Assembly: GCF_030409945.1 (NCBI RefSeq)
Contig: NZ_JAUFQV010000026.1
Span: 558,001 to 622,000, forward strand
Length of the DNA stretch: 64,000 bases
Reading direction: 5' to 3'
From: Vibrio tapetis subsp. quintayensis
Lineage (GTDB): Bacteria > Pseudomonadota > Gammaproteobacteria > Enterobacterales > Vibrionaceae
Part shown: positions 35,897-45,498 of the stretch, piece after piece
How positions within the stretch are numbered: the first letter of the stretch is position 1
How the letters are laid out: each line of letters begins with the position of its first letter
Notes under the pieces: generated by a model
Seen by the model: only the letters and a program-made list of their open reading frames with translations
The model's database searches: none
Told to the model about the DNA's origin: nothing
Translations under genes and position numbers: made by a program

Positions 35897-37057
35897 TTAG
35901 AAGTAGTATTCAACACCAACAGATACTTCACTAAATGAATCTGATTTCCAGCGGTCATAGCTCATGCCTGCGTTACCAGATTCAACTGTGTTGCCGCCCA
36001 TTCGAACATCACGAGCACGTACGTAAAGCACCGCTGACGGGTCAACAAAGTACATGGCCTGTGCAGAGTAGGTATCATCGGAAGAATTTTCTACGGTATT
36101 ACCATTCACTTCTAAATCGAAGTTCTTGGTGTAGCCGACTTTAAACTGCCAGTCGTTTACGGTGTACATTAAACCGGAGGTCATTGCATTTTGTTTCTCT
36201 TCACGGCCTACATCAGTACCTTCTTTAACATTTGCATCTTGCATACGGTACTGAGCAAAGAAAGAAATTCCATTTTCAAACCAACCTTGAACACCCACTA
36301 AGTAAGTGTTGTTGTCCCAGATACGGCTAAACGATTTTTCTGTTTTTGGGTCATGCGCAGTCGTATCTAGTGTGCCATCTGTAAATGACTCAGCGGTATC
36401 ACGGTTGATTTCGTAAGCCGCATCAAATTGCAATGGACCAACTTTATAGTGCGCTGCACCGCCTTGCCAGTAACCTTGGTCACTACCTGTTGCGGCTGCT
36501 TTTGTGCGGCCAGCTGCAACGTCCAAAGAAAGATTGCCCCATGCAGGTGAATCCCAACGAACCGAATTTGATGAACGGTCTTGGAACTTAGCACCACCAA
36601 TTAGCCCGCCCCAGTCATATACATCACCTAGACCTGGGTTTGATCCCGGCCAATCGACTACTTCGTATAATGGCGTTAAGACGCGACCGATTCTAACTTG
36701 ACCAAAAGAATCAAAGTCTTCAAATCCAACGAACGTATCACGTTCGCCAAAACCACCTTTGGCTTCATGGTCGGAATAGGAAGGGTCAACGTATCCGCTT
36801 TCGACTTGCCAGATGAATTTAGGGCCAAAGTTCTTAAACTGTTTCGAACCACGGAAGCCGATTCGGCTTTCATTGTTGGTTTGAAAACCCGTTAAGTTAC
36901 TGTTGTCTGTTTCATAGTCACGATAGTGAGCCTGTACTGCAATGATGCCGTACACTTCGTATTTTGCATCGGTTTCTTCTGCAATTGCAGGGGTTGCAAC
37001 CATTGTTACTGAGGCAACTGCGGTTGCAAGTAGAGAGCGTGTAAATAGCTTGTTCAT
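35897..37057 (-). CDS. general outer-membrane porin
   Basis: 386 aa with a signal peptide (to ATPAIA). Gram-negative porin family: start KYEVYGIIAVQAHYRD, the RIGFRG and FVGFEDFDSFGQVRIGR motifs of strands 2-4, and a C-terminal strand ending in Phe (VSVGVEYYF), the outer-membrane insertion signal. Trimeric diffusion channel; selectivity unknown. It has a long 5' region and is followed by the DUF2057 gene. Confidence 0.9.
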   Translation of the reverse strand: MNKLFTRSLLATAVASVTMVATPAIAEETDAKYEVYGIIAVQAHYRDYETDNSNLTGFQTNNESRIGFRGSKQFKNFGPKFIWQVESGYVDPSYSDHEAKGGFGERDTFVGFEDFDSFGQVRIGRVLTPLYEVVDWPGSNPGLGDVYDWGGLIGGAKFQDRSSNSVRWDSPAWGNLSLDVAAGRTKAAATGSDQGYWQGGAAHYKVGPLQFDAAYEINRDTAESFTDGTLDTTAHDPKTEKSFSRIWDNNTYLVGVQGWFENGISFFAQYRMQDANVKEGTDVGREEKQNAMTSGLMYTVNDWQFKVGYTKNFDLEVNGNTVENSSDDTYSAQAMYFVDPSAVLYVRARDVRMGGNTVESGNAGMSYDRWKSDSFSEVSVGVEYYF

Positions 37058-37567
37058 GTGAACTCCTAAAATATAGCTGTAATTTTTAATGTGAGCTTCA
37101 TCGGGTTGGCCGCTGATGAAGCTCAGTTAACTTGTTGATTTATTGAGAACGTGAATTAGGTTACTCGCAAATTGGATTGTGAGAACAGGTAGGGGGAAGT
37201 TACATGATATCCTTCAAAATTTAGAAGTTGATAGGAATATAAATTCAATTAAATCAGTGGTATGGGATGGTTTTGTGATATTTGCTCAATGAGTTGTCAA
37301 TAACCTAAATGCGAGTGACTTCAAATTATCGCAGTGATGTGAGATGAGCCGCATATGAGTTTTAGAATAAAATTGGATAAGCTTAGGTTGATTTAGAAGT
37401 CTTTGATAATGAACTGAGAGGTGACTCTCATTTAAATTGTGCAGAAACCTACAAAAAACGATTATTAGTGATGGATTAGGGAACTTTCCTTGTGAAGTAA
37501 GATCCTTGCTCAAAGCTTTATTTGTCCATAGGATAGGGGCAGACAACAATAAAAGGGAGCACACCAA
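37058..37567. other. 510-base divergent intergenic region
   Basis: Lies between the porin (minus) and the aldo/keto reductase (plus), so it should hold two promoters. The half near the porin is A+T-rich. A 103-codon minus frame (37286-37597) overlaps the reductase start and has no family resemblance. I see no strong hairpin, operator palindrome or small gene. Confidence 0.5.
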
Positions 37568-38473
37568 ATGGTGGCAAAAATAACAACGGCGCATCAAGGC
37601 CCAGAATTATCTGAGTTAGTTCAAGGTTATTGGCGATTGGCTGAGTGGAACATGTCTCCACAACAGCGATTGGACTTTCTAAAGCAGCATGTTGATTTAG
37701 GGATTACAACCGTTGACCATGCGGATATTTACGGCGGTTATGAGTGCGAACAGTTATTCGGAGAAGCGTTAGCGTTAGACCCTTCGGTCCGCGAGCAAAT
37801 CGAGATCGTGACTAAATGCGATATTAATTTATGCGCAAAGCACCCACAGCGAAAAATCAATCATTACGATACCAGTGCGCAACATATCTTTAAGTCGGTA
37901 GATAATTCGTTACAACGAATGAATATCAACGAAATTGATGTTCTGCTTATTCACCGCCCAGACGCGCTAATGGATGCAGATGAAGTCGCAGACGCATTCG
38001 CGGAATTACATAAAGTCGGTAAAGTGAAGCACTTTGGGGTGTCTAACTTTTCACCTCGTCAATTCGAACTGTTGCAATCACGGATCAATAAGCCTCTTGT
38101 GACCAATCAAGTCGAAATTAATCCGCTTAACTTCGACGTTGTGCACGACGGCACTTTGGATCAACTGCAGATGAATCGTATTAAGCCAATGGCTTGGTCG
38201 TGCTTAGCGGGCGGGGATATCTTTGGCGGTACTGATGAGCAACATGTTCGAGTACGAGATGAGCTAAATGCCATTGGTAAAGAAATTGGCGCGAAGAGCT
38301 TAGATCAAGTTATTTATACTTGGATTCGTCAATTGCCATCTAACCCTCTGCCAATTCTAGGTTCAGGTAAAATCGCTCGAGTAAAAAGTGCCGTTGAAGC
38401 TTTGTCTTTAGAAATGACACGCGAGCAATGGTACCGAGTATGGGTTGCGTCTAAAGGTCACGGTGTGCCTTAG
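37568..38473 (+). CDS. aldo/keto reductase (YdhF-like)
   Basis: 301 aa (E. coli YdhF 298). The TIM-barrel AKR catalytic set is visible: Asp and Tyr in TTVDHADIYGGYECEQLFG, Lys in IEIVTKCD, and His in VLLIHRPDALMD. The NADP-binding end is LPILGSGKIARVKSAVEAL. NADPH-dependent reduction of carbonyl compounds; the physiological substrate is unknown. The ATG has an AAGGGAG ribosome site nine bases upstream. Ended by the terminator at 38502-38530. Confidence 0.9.
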   Translation: MVAKITTAHQGPELSELVQGYWRLAEWNMSPQQRLDFLKQHVDLGITTVDHADIYGGYECEQLFGEALALDPSVREQIEIVTKCDINLCAKHPQRKINHYDTSAQHIFKSVDNSLQRMNINEIDVLLIHRPDALMDADEVADAFAELHKVGKVKHFGVSNFSPRQFELLQSRINKPLVTNQVEINPLNFDVVHDGTLDQLQMNRIKPMAWSCLAGGDIFGGTDEQHVRVRDELNAIGKEIGAKSLDQVIYTWIRQLPSNPLPILGSGKIARVKSAVEALSLEMTREQWYRVWVASKGHGVP

Positions 38474-38501
38474 CCGACAAGCTGACTAAAAGTAGACATT
38501 A

Positions 38502-38530
38502 AAAAACCAGCGAGTATATCGCTGGTTTTT
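38502..38530. terminator. bidirectional terminator
   Basis: AAAAACCAGCGA (38502-38513) / TCGCTGGTTTTT (38519-38530): a 12-pair stem with a 5-base loop and T runs on both strands. It serves the aldo/keto reductase (plus) and the convergent MipA/OmpV gene (minus). Confidence 0.9.
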
Positions 38531-38548
38531 TTTATCTGAATTTAGCGG

Positions 38549-39280
38549 CTAGAAACCTGCAAATTGATAACTGATGCCAAATTCAACAGCCCAACCAAAT
38601 GGCCTTTGAACCAGTGGACTGTCGTAGTTATGGCTTTCCATTTTAATTTTGCTCAGCATAATCAGTTTTCGAGAAAGATCGTATCGACCAATAATCCCCG
38701 CTTCATATACCCAAGAAGCACCAGCATTGAATTGATCAAGGCCACTTGCCGCTGATTCTGAAGCAGATACGCCATACAAATGCTGTGATAGTTTCTCGTC
38801 GCGCCAGCTGAATTCTAAATATGGCACCATTTCAAATCGGCGCATGGTGCTGATTGGTTGAGAAACATGAACTTGAACTTCTTGTCCTTTATGAACAGCC
38901 ATGACGTCGTGTAGGTAAGTTAGTCGTACGTTAGGCGTCCCGAGTGTGAAACCAAATTCCGCATTGCCATTACGGTCTGATATACCTGTTGGCAGTTCTG
39001 CAAATCGGCCACCTACTTCCATCCAGCGCCAACTTCCTGACACGCCCACGTAAGGCAATATATACAAGGTGCCCAAATTGTCGTCAACAAAGCCTTGTCG
39101 GCTTTCGTAATAGAGGTCGGGGACAAAGTTCCAAGCGGCGCTGTTTGAAGTCGTAAAGGCACTTTGATTGTAGGAAATACTCGCACCCGCGTAGCCAAAT
39201 GCGTCATCTTTATCAATGCCAATAACCGCCATGGCTGAGGTAGAGAATAAGGCTAAAAGTAACAAGCTCAGTTTTTTCAT
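38549..39280 (-). CDS. MipA/OmpV family outer-membrane protein
   Basis: 243 aa from the ATG at 39280, which begins a clean signal peptide (MKKLSLLLLALFSTSAMA); a GTG seven codons upstream is unlikely. Beta-barrel character throughout, with FGYAGASISY near the start, LPYVGVSGSWRWMEVGGRF, and a terminal FGISYQFAGF. Family members scaffold murein enzymes or are antigens of unknown role. A hairpin ACCTAAG/CTTAGGT (39326-39346) in its leader could be an operator or an RNA element. Confidence 0.82.
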   Translation of the reverse strand: MKKLSLLLLALFSTSAMAVIGIDKDDAFGYAGASISYNQSAFTTSNSAAWNFVPDLYYESRQGFVDDNLGTLYILPYVGVSGSWRWMEVGGRFAELPTGISDRNGNAEFGFTLGTPNVRLTYLHDVMAVHKGQEVQVHVSQPISTMRRFEMVPYLEFSWRDEKLSQHLYGVSASESAASGLDQFNAGASWVYEAGIIGRYDLSRKLIMLSKIKMESHNYDSPLVQRPFGWAVEFGISYQFAGF

Positions 39281-39684
39281 AATAACATCCGTGAAAGGCA
39301 CGACGCATGGTGCCTAGATCTAATCACCTAAGCATCATTCTTAGGTTCGCTTTTTAAGTGCAGCAATAATTATACCAAAATTACATACAGTGCGAGCTTT
39401 GGTTTTATGGGAAAGTTCAAATAGATAACGCTGTCACGTTTTGATGTTGCTTGGTTCTTTAGCGTGATTGTGAGTTATGTTCGAATCTAAGGGGTTGATT
39501 GGTTGGGGCTTCGCTTGTCTATCGATGATCTTTATCACTAACGGCAATTCACTGCCGTACTTTTCTCCGTTTAAGCAACTCAAATACCATTCACTCCTTT
39601 AAATCCCCGTTTATCGCATTGGTCTGTTTGTCTTCGTCGATAGCAGTAAGCTAATCAACATCGAAAACAAATCGGGAACTTGTT
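39281..39684. other. 404-base divergent intergenic region
   Basis: Promoter region of the OmpV-type gene (minus) and of the seven-gene transport/LytSR operon (plus). It holds two small inverted repeats: ACCTAAG/CTTAGGT at 39326-39346 and ACGGCA/TGCCGT at 39541-39558, the latter followed by ACTTTTCT. Either could be an operator; no consensus is recognised. No small gene is seen. Confidence 0.5.
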
Positions 39685-40359
39685 ATGAAAACGCTTACTC
39701 ACTCTTTTAAGAAAACATCGGCACTTTTGGCTTCAGGCTTATTGTCGCTTGGGTTATTAACTACTGCATCAACCGTTATTGCCGCTCCGTCTGAAGCGCT
39801 TATCAGCCAATACAACCAAGCCGCAGCCGGTGATGAAGCCTTGGTTGAAACGGTTGTGACAGAATTGACCACGTTAATTGATAACGAAGGCGCGAACCCC
39901 CTCACTTTAGTGTACTTAGGCAGTGGACAAACACTGCAAGGGCGAGATGCATTTTGGCCTTGGAATAAAATGAAGTTGGTGGAGAAAGGGTTAGCAACCA
40001 TAGATAAAGGTTTGAACCTGATGGGAACTCAAAAAATAGCCAGCGAACAACAGACCGTCATTATGGGTTTACCTGAAAGTTACATGGCACGAGCGATAGC
40101 TGCGACGACTTATAGTCAGCTACCAGATATGTTCAACCACTTTGAACGTGGTTACGACTTGTACCTTGATTTGCTAGATGAACCGTATATCCAACAAGCA
40201 CCATTTGAAGCGACATCATGGATATATGCGTATGCAATTGAAGCTGCGATTCGTGCTGAAGATGTCAATCAAGCAAAGTTGTGGTTGGCGGTCATGGAAC
40301 AACGTGGACCGGAAAGCAACGACACTATTGCGGCTCAGTCTCTAATTAATCAAGCGTAG
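39685..40359 (+). CDS. exported helical hypothetical protein, first gene of the transport operon
   Basis: 224 aa with a signal peptide (to TVIAAP). The mature part is helical and TPR-like in feel (GDEALVETVVTELTTLIDNEGANPLTLVYLGSGQTLQG; EDVNQAKLWLAVME), without a named family. Its stop codon is followed 15 bases later by the ATPase start, so it belongs to the operon. It may be a periplasmic accessory of the ABC system (inference from position). Confidence 0.72.
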   Translation: MKTLTHSFKKTSALLASGLLSLGLLTTASTVIAAPSEALISQYNQAAAGDEALVETVVTELTTLIDNEGANPLTLVYLGSGQTLQGRDAFWPWNKMKLVEKGLATIDKGLNLMGTQKIASEQQTVIMGLPESYMARAIAATTYSQLPDMFNHFERGYDLYLDLLDEPYIQQAPFEATSWIYAYAIEAAIRAEDVNQAKLWLAVMEQRGPESNDTIAAQSLINQA

Positions 40360-40374
40360 TTGGGAGGCAGTATC

Positions 40375-41058
40375 ATGCTTAGGTTTAGTGAAATTGAAAA
40401 ACAATATCAATTGGGCCAGTTAAGTGTTCACGCACTCAATAACGTTGATGGTTGCATTCAAAAAGGTGAAATGGTGGCCTTATGTGGACCATCAGGCTCC
40501 GGTAAAAGTACATTACTGAATATTTTGGGCTTACTGGACATGCAATATCAAGGTGAGGTTTTACTAAACGGAGTACCGCTGCCAAAAGACAAAAATCAAG
40601 CTGCGAATATACGTCGTCAGCAACTCGGTTTCATTTTTCAACGTTTTAATTTAATGCCGGTGATGACGGCGTTGGAAAATGTATCGTACCCACTGCATTT
40701 AAACGGTGTGTCTCTTAAGGACCAACAAAAGCGTTCCAGCGACATGCTGGAAAGAGTAGGGCTTAAAGACTTCTTGCATCACAGGCCAGACAACTTGTCC
40801 GGCGGTCAGCAGCAGCGAGTGGCTATTGCAAGGGCGCTTGTGAACAATCCATCATTGGTCATTGCTGATGAACCGACAGCTAGCCTAGATAGCCAAACCG
40901 CAAATCAAGTGATCGAAATAATGAAATCACTCGGTCACGAATTTAACACTACGTTTGTTGTTGCTACGCATGACCCTCGTATGGCCAAACATTGTGACCG
41001 TGCTATTCAATTGCTAGATGGTGAGATCAATAAGGAGTCATTGAAATGGGTAAGTTAA
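40375..41058 (+). CDS. LolD/MacB-type ABC ATPase
   Basis: 227 aa from the ATG at 40375, with GGGAGG seven bases upstream; the in-frame TTG at 40360 directly abuts the previous stop and is less likely. Walker A CGPSGSGKST, FQRFNLMPVMTALENV, signature LSGGQQQR and Walker B IADEPTASLD place it in the LolD/MacB/FtsE group. Such ATPases drive mechanotransmission or lipoprotein release rather than classical import. Overlaps the permease gene by 13 bases. Confidence 0.88.
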   Translation: MLRFSEIEKQYQLGQLSVHALNNVDGCIQKGEMVALCGPSGSGKSTLLNILGLLDMQYQGEVLLNGVPLPKDKNQAANIRRQQLGFIFQRFNLMPVMTALENVSYPLHLNGVSLKDQQKRSSDMLERVGLKDFLHHRPDNLSGGQQQRVAIARALVNNPSLVIADEPTASLDSQTANQVIEIMKSLGHEFNTTFVVATHDPRMAKHCDRAIQLLDGEINKESLKWVS

Positions 41059-42314
41059 CTGAAAAACTGATGCCTTACAGTTACAAATTGGCGTTACTCA
41101 ACTTAATGCGAAATGGCAGACGAAGTCTGTTGTCTATCACCATAATTTCGATAGCGGTATTCGCGATGGTCAGTGCGGGTGGGTTTGGTTTATACACGTA
41201 TGAGTCTTTGAAAGAATCGACGGCGAGAGAAACTGGCCACCTAACCATCAGCCAGCCAGGTTACTTTGAACAAGATGAAGAAATGCCGTTGAGCAATGGT
41301 CTCACTGCTAGCGAACACCTCATCCCGCAAATTATGAAAGACGAACGCGTCCGCAGCGTGCAGCCAAGAGTATACCTTTCTGGTTTAGTTTCTAACGGCA
41401 ATAAATCGACAATCTTCATGGGCATTGGCGTTAATGACAGAGAATTCGATATGAAAGGCCCGTTCCTAAATGTGATAGAGGGGAAGACCTTGTCTAACGT
41501 TGAGTCGACGCGTTTTGACCCAGCAGAGCCTGAGATAATGCTAGGCAGTGACCTCGCGCGAAACCTCAATGTGAGTGTTGGCGATTGGCTGACGTTACTA
41601 GCAACCACATCTGACGGAGCATTGAATGCATTTGACTTTAAAGTCAGAGGTATTTATTCCACCGGTATTCCTGAGTTGGATAAGAGACAACTCTATATTC
41701 ATATTCAATCGGCGCAAGAGCTTCTCGTGAGCGAAAAAGTCAGTACGTTATCGGTCTTCCTATTTGAAACGAAATTTACAGCGCCGGTACAAGAAGCGTT
41801 AACTACGCAGCTTGGCGATGTGAGCCAGCAGGGCTTGGAAATTACGCCATGGGAGGATCGGGCTTTTTTTTACAAAAAGGTAAAAGATCTTTATGACCGG
41901 ATCTTTGGCATCATGGGAATAGTGATGGGGTTGGTCGTTTTCGTTTCCCTGTTTAACACCATGACCATGTCGGTAACCGAGAGAACGCGTGAAATAGGCA
42001 CGTTGTCTGCGTTAGGGTGTTACCCTCGTGAAATCGTTGCTGGATTTTTACGCGAATCAGTCATATTGGCCACGGCTGGGGCTCTTATAGGTACGATTTT
42101 AAGTGGACTCGCGACATTGTTGTTACTTGTCGTTGATATTGAAATGCCACCGCCACCGGGGCACACGGAAGGTTACCCTCTCAACATCTATTTCTCACTT
42201 GAGTTAGCCGCATACGCGGGGGCCGCCGTGATTATCATTTGCTTTATTGCCGCATTCATTTCCGCTCGCAAGGGTGTCAATCGCCCTATTACAGAGGCAC
42301 TGATTTATGTATAA
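41046..42314 (+). CDS. FtsX/LolCE-type ABC permease
   Basis: 422 aa with the LolC/MacB plan: one N-terminal helix (about 25-45), a large periplasmic MacB-PCD-like domain (about 46-280), then three helices with an FtsX domain (about 295-415). FtsX features: TMTMSVTERTREIGTLSALGCYPREIV coupling helix and VNRPITEALIYV end. Works with the ATPase upstream. The cargo is unknown; the LolA-like protein next door suggests a lipid or lipoprotein. Confidence 0.87.
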   Translation: MGKLTEKLMPYSYKLALLNLMRNGRRSLLSITIISIAVFAMVSAGGFGLYTYESLKESTARETGHLTISQPGYFEQDEEMPLSNGLTASEHLIPQIMKDERVRSVQPRVYLSGLVSNGNKSTIFMGIGVNDREFDMKGPFLNVIEGKTLSNVESTRFDPAEPEIMLGSDLARNLNVSVGDWLTLLATTSDGALNAFDFKVRGIYSTGIPELDKRQLYIHIQSAQELLVSEKVSTLSVFLFETKFTAPVQEALTTQLGDVSQQGLEITPWEDRAFFYKKVKDLYDRIFGIMGIVMGLVVFVSLFNTMTMSVTERTREIGTLSALGCYPREIVAGFLRESVILATAGALIGTILSGLATLLLLVVDIEMPPPPGHTEGYPLNIYFSLELAAYAGAAVIIICFIAAFISARKGVNRPITEALIYV

Positions 42315-43113
42315 GTTTCAGGTTTATTTTCAAAACGTCACAAGCTTCATTAAGAGCGGGTTTGTCCTAGTGGTCTTGACTGTGTGTTCGGCGCTGTTAG
42401 CGATTTCCGCTCAGGCGAGTGAGGATGTTTCCGCGATGTTGAAACAAGCGGATCAGTACCGACTGGATCAAGAGTCGGCTAAAATTGTCTCTGTTGTACG
42501 TTTGTACCAAGGTGGCGAGTTAGACAAAACGCAGAAGTACCACGTTTATTCAAGGCCTGAACGCGAGTCGCTGGTGGTATTTAAATCAAAAGTAGAAGCA
42601 GGGCAAAAAATGTTGATGCTCGAAGACAACTATTGGTTAGTTATGCCTAAAAGCCGTCGTCCTATACGCATTACACCCATGCAAAAATTGTTAGGTGAAG
42701 CGTCAGTCGGAGACATTTCAACCTTAACGTGGAGTGAAGATTACCAAGGCACACTCATCGCATCCGAAAGCATAGAAACTGAAACAGGAAAGCCGGCTCA
42801 AGCGATAAAACTGCATTTAGTCTCGACCACAAAAGGCGCAAGTTATCACAAAATTGACCTGTGGATCACCGAAGATAACTACTTCCCGATAAAAGCCGAT
42901 TTATATCTTCGATCGGGAAAAATGGCAAAACAAGCGAGGTTTGAGCAAGGCAAGCGTAATGGACAACTCGCCGTTACCGCGATGACATTGCAAGACAGCA
43001 TTCAACCAAGCAAAAAAACCGTCATTGAATATCAATCCATTACGCAAGTAGAGCTAGAAGACAAGTACTACAACCCGTCATATCTCGTTCGTAATACGGT
43101 ATCGGAGTTATAG
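42307..43113 (+). CDS. LolA-like periplasmic outer-membrane lipoprotein-sorting protein
   Basis: 268 aa with a hydrophobic N-terminal signal (to AISAQAS). Matches the outer-membrane lipoprotein-sorting / LolA-like family: RPERESLVVFKS, GQKMLMLEDNYWLVMPKSRRPIRITPMQKLLGEAS, and WITEDNYFPIKADLYLRSGK. Such proteins have an open beta-barrel that cradles an acyl chain. It overlaps the permease by eight bases and abuts the next gene, which suggests it carries the ABC cargo to the outer-membrane partner. Confidence 0.85.
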   Translation: MYKFQVYFQNVTSFIKSGFVLVVLTVCSALLAISAQASEDVSAMLKQADQYRLDQESAKIVSVVRLYQGGELDKTQKYHVYSRPERESLVVFKSKVEAGQKMLMLEDNYWLVMPKSRRPIRITPMQKLLGEASVGDISTLTWSEDYQGTLIASESIETETGKPAQAIKLHLVSTTKGASYHKIDLWITEDNYFPIKADLYLRSGKMAKQARFEQGKRNGQLAVTAMTLQDSIQPSKKTVIEYQSITQVELEDKYYNPSYLVRNTVSEL

Positions 43114-44409
43114 ATGAAACGTTGGCCTTTGCTACTCGCTTTCGTGTCTTCTCCATTCGCTCTGACAACAGCATGGGCGGGCGATGTTTCCTTTAACTGG
43201 GATTGGATGATCAGCGCACAACATAATAGCGTTAACGAACAAGCGCAGTATTTCCCTGACAACCGATCAAGCAATGGCTCAATAAGCGGCCTACTGGACT
43301 TAGAAGTGATGGGGCAACAGTGGGTAGGTTTGGCCGCAATCAAAGCCAACGATCTTTATCACTCAGACAACGCCAGCTCTGTTTCGAGTGAAGTGATCCT
43401 ACGAGAACTGTTTTGGCAAGGCAGCGTAGAGGTGGCGGATACGTCCATTGATATTACAGCGGGAAAGATGAGATTGGATTGGGGCGTCGGTTACGGATAT
43501 CGCCCGCTGGATTTATTTAAACCATACCGACGTAACCCAATTGGTATTCAAGTTGAAGAGGGAGCCGGCGTTTTGAGCTTTTCTCATTTTGATGCGACGG
43601 GTGAATGGACATTACTCGGAACTGATTCATCGTGGACAAGCCAAGAGATGACCGACCTTGAAGACGCAAAAAAGCAAAAAGGTATCGGAGTTCGTCGGTA
43701 TGGCTTAACGGGAGACAGCGAGTATCAGTTGATCGCTTACTACGATGATGTAAGAAAAGGATTGGTTGGCGGAAGCTTAGTGTCGGTCGTGGATGCATCG
43801 TGGGAGTTTCATGGTTCCGTGGTCTATCAAAATGAATACGTTGGATATCACTTTCCAACGTCGGCGTCACGGTATAGTGTGCCAGAAATACGAAGTGAAA
43901 TAGGAGCAGTGCAGGCTCTTGTCGGTCTAACTTGGGCAAGTGAAACGGGTCATAATATTGTGCTTGAGTATTGGTACGATAGCCGTGCATGGAGCAATAA
44001 CCAGTGGCAGAAAAATCATCATAATAGCCAGTTGCTGAGGCAAAACAGGAATGTGTCCGATGTTCGGTACGGCTATGCCAATGGTTATCAGCAGGAAAAC
44101 ATCGTGCAGCACAATGTGATGTTGCATTGGAGCTTTGATAGCTCTGGTTGGAGTCACTATAACTTGAGTGATTATGGGCTGAGTGCTGATGCATTGTCTT
44201 CACTGACTCCTTTAGTCGACCTGCTCTATTCACCCGAGGATTCAGGGGTGATTCTTACTCCGAAATTAACGTATGAATGGCTGAACACAGGGGCGACGCA
44301 ATTTGAAACCGAACTTGCTGCACGTTTTCTACTCGGAGATGAGCGATCGGCCTATCAAAATTTACCAGATAAGAATATGATTTTATTGAATCTTAAAGGA
44401 CGGTTCTAA
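43114..44409 (+). CDS. outer-membrane beta-barrel-like protein of the transport operon
   Basis: 431 aa with a signal peptide (to TTAWA). The mature protein alternates polar and hydrophobic residues with many Trp/Tyr and ends LLNLKGRF, typical of an outer-membrane barrel. A conserved-looking stretch DITAGKMRLDWGVGYGYRPLDLFKP resembles DUF1302-like barrel proteins found beside LolA-like and RND/ABC lipid exporters. No exact family is claimed. It starts directly after the LolA-like stop and abuts the LytS gene. Confidence 0.75.
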   Translation: MKRWPLLLAFVSSPFALTTAWAGDVSFNWDWMISAQHNSVNEQAQYFPDNRSSNGSISGLLDLEVMGQQWVGLAAIKANDLYHSDNASSVSSEVILRELFWQGSVEVADTSIDITAGKMRLDWGVGYGYRPLDLFKPYRRNPIGIQVEEGAGVLSFSHFDATGEWTLLGTDSSWTSQEMTDLEDAKKQKGIGVRRYGLTGDSEYQLIAYYDDVRKGLVGGSLVSVVDASWEFHGSVVYQNEYVGYHFPTSASRYSVPEIRSEIGAVQALVGLTWASETGHNIVLEYWYDSRAWSNNQWQKNHHNSQLLRQNRNVSDVRYGYANGYQQENIVQHNVMLHWSFDSSGWSHYNLSDYGLSADALSSLTPLVDLLYSPEDSGVILTPKLTYEWLNTGATQFETELAARFLLGDERSAYQNLPDKNMILLNLKGRF

Positions 44410-45489
44410 ATGGTGATGAAGTTTTCAATAAAAAATAAGTGGCTAAAAAGCGTTCTACTTACATCGCTATTTTGTGCCATCATTGCGTTTGCTACCATGC
44501 TCGTATGGCCATCTAGCTATTATGATCACGCACTTATTAGTTTCGGCTACGGTTACAGTGCAATCATTAGTGCCCGTATCATTACTTGGCGATTCCCAAG
44601 CCTCACTGCGCGACAGAGCGATGCGTTTAGTGTTATTGGTGCTTTGATCTTTGGATCAATGAACGCAGGGTGGTGGCTAGGCTATTTTCACGGCGATGAG
44701 AGTGCCGCAGGTATAGAGTCTGTCATTATGCTTGGCGCGGTGTTTACTGTGACTTGTTTTTATTACTTTTACGCACATGAGCAAAAAATCATGGCCGACA
44801 AAGAGCTTGAACGGTTAAAAAGAGTTCAGTCGGAGCAAGAAAAAGCCATTGTCTTAGGGGAGCTAAAACAGTTACAAAGTCAGATAGAGCCACATTTCTT
44901 GTTCAATACACTGGCGAACATTAATGTTCTGATCGAGCATGATCCAAGTAAAGCTCAGCGGATGTTAACCCAGTTGACAGAGTTGCTAAGAGCAACGTTG
45001 AAAAAAAACAGGACGCAACTTTCAACGATTAAAGAAGAGTTGGATCTGGTTGCTGCCTACTTAGAAATACAGCAAATTCGGTTAGGTGACGATTTTACTT
45101 TTGATATTGAATGCGAAGACAAGCTCGCAGGATTAGCACTGCCTCCACTATTGCTTCAACCTTTGGTCGAGAACGCGGTACTGCACGGTGTTGAACCGTT
45201 AGCAGAGCGAGGACATATTGAAGTATCGATTAAGCGAGAAACAGACACATTGTGTGTACGTGTTTCTGATAATGGTCAAGGGCTCAACCCGGCGTCTCCC
45301 GCACATAAATCTGGTGGGAATGGCATTGGATTACAGAACGTAAGAGAGAGATTGACGGCGTTGTTTGAAGCTGACGCTAACTTGCAGATTAAAGAAAACC
45401 CGCTCAAGGGCGTGACGTCTCAAATTTGTATTGGGATTCCATCTATGCAAACACTTTCCAAAAATAAGCATGACAAAAAAACACTTTAA
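44410..45489 (+). CDS. LytS-type sensor histidine kinase
   Basis: 359 aa. Four hydrophobic segments in the first 122 residues are followed by a coiled stretch (KELERLKRVQSEQEKA) and the His_kinase domain with His162 in SQIEPHFLFNTLANI. The ATPase domain shows LVENAVLHG, VSDNGQGL and GIGLQNVRERL. It is a short-loop membrane sensor with little periplasmic mass, possibly sensing membrane or transporter state. Starts directly after the barrel gene; the cognate LytTR regulator is nine bases downstream. Confidence 0.9.
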   Translation: MVMKFSIKNKWLKSVLLTSLFCAIIAFATMLVWPSSYYDHALISFGYGYSAIISARIITWRFPSLTARQSDAFSVIGALIFGSMNAGWWLGYFHGDESAAGIESVIMLGAVFTVTCFYYFYAHEQKIMADKELERLKRVQSEQEKAIVLGELKQLQSQIEPHFLFNTLANINVLIEHDPSKAQRMLTQLTELLRATLKKNRTQLSTIKEELDLVAAYLEIQQIRLGDDFTFDIECEDKLAGLALPPLLLQPLVENAVLHGVEPLAERGHIEVSIKRETDTLCVRVSDNGQGLNPASPAHKSGGNGIGLQNVRERLTALFEADANLQIKENPLKGVTSQICIGIPSMQTLSKNKHDKKTL

Positions 45490-45498
45490 GGGACAAGG

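Noticed and set aside
37286..37597. 103-codon minus-strand frame upstream of the porin
   Set aside because: It overlaps the start of the well-supported aldo/keto reductase on the other strand, and its composition is not protein-like.
43517..44233. 238-codon minus-strand frame
   Set aside because: Antisense shadow of the outer-membrane barrel gene; very His/Ser/Thr-rich with no family features, whereas the plus-strand gene fits the operon.
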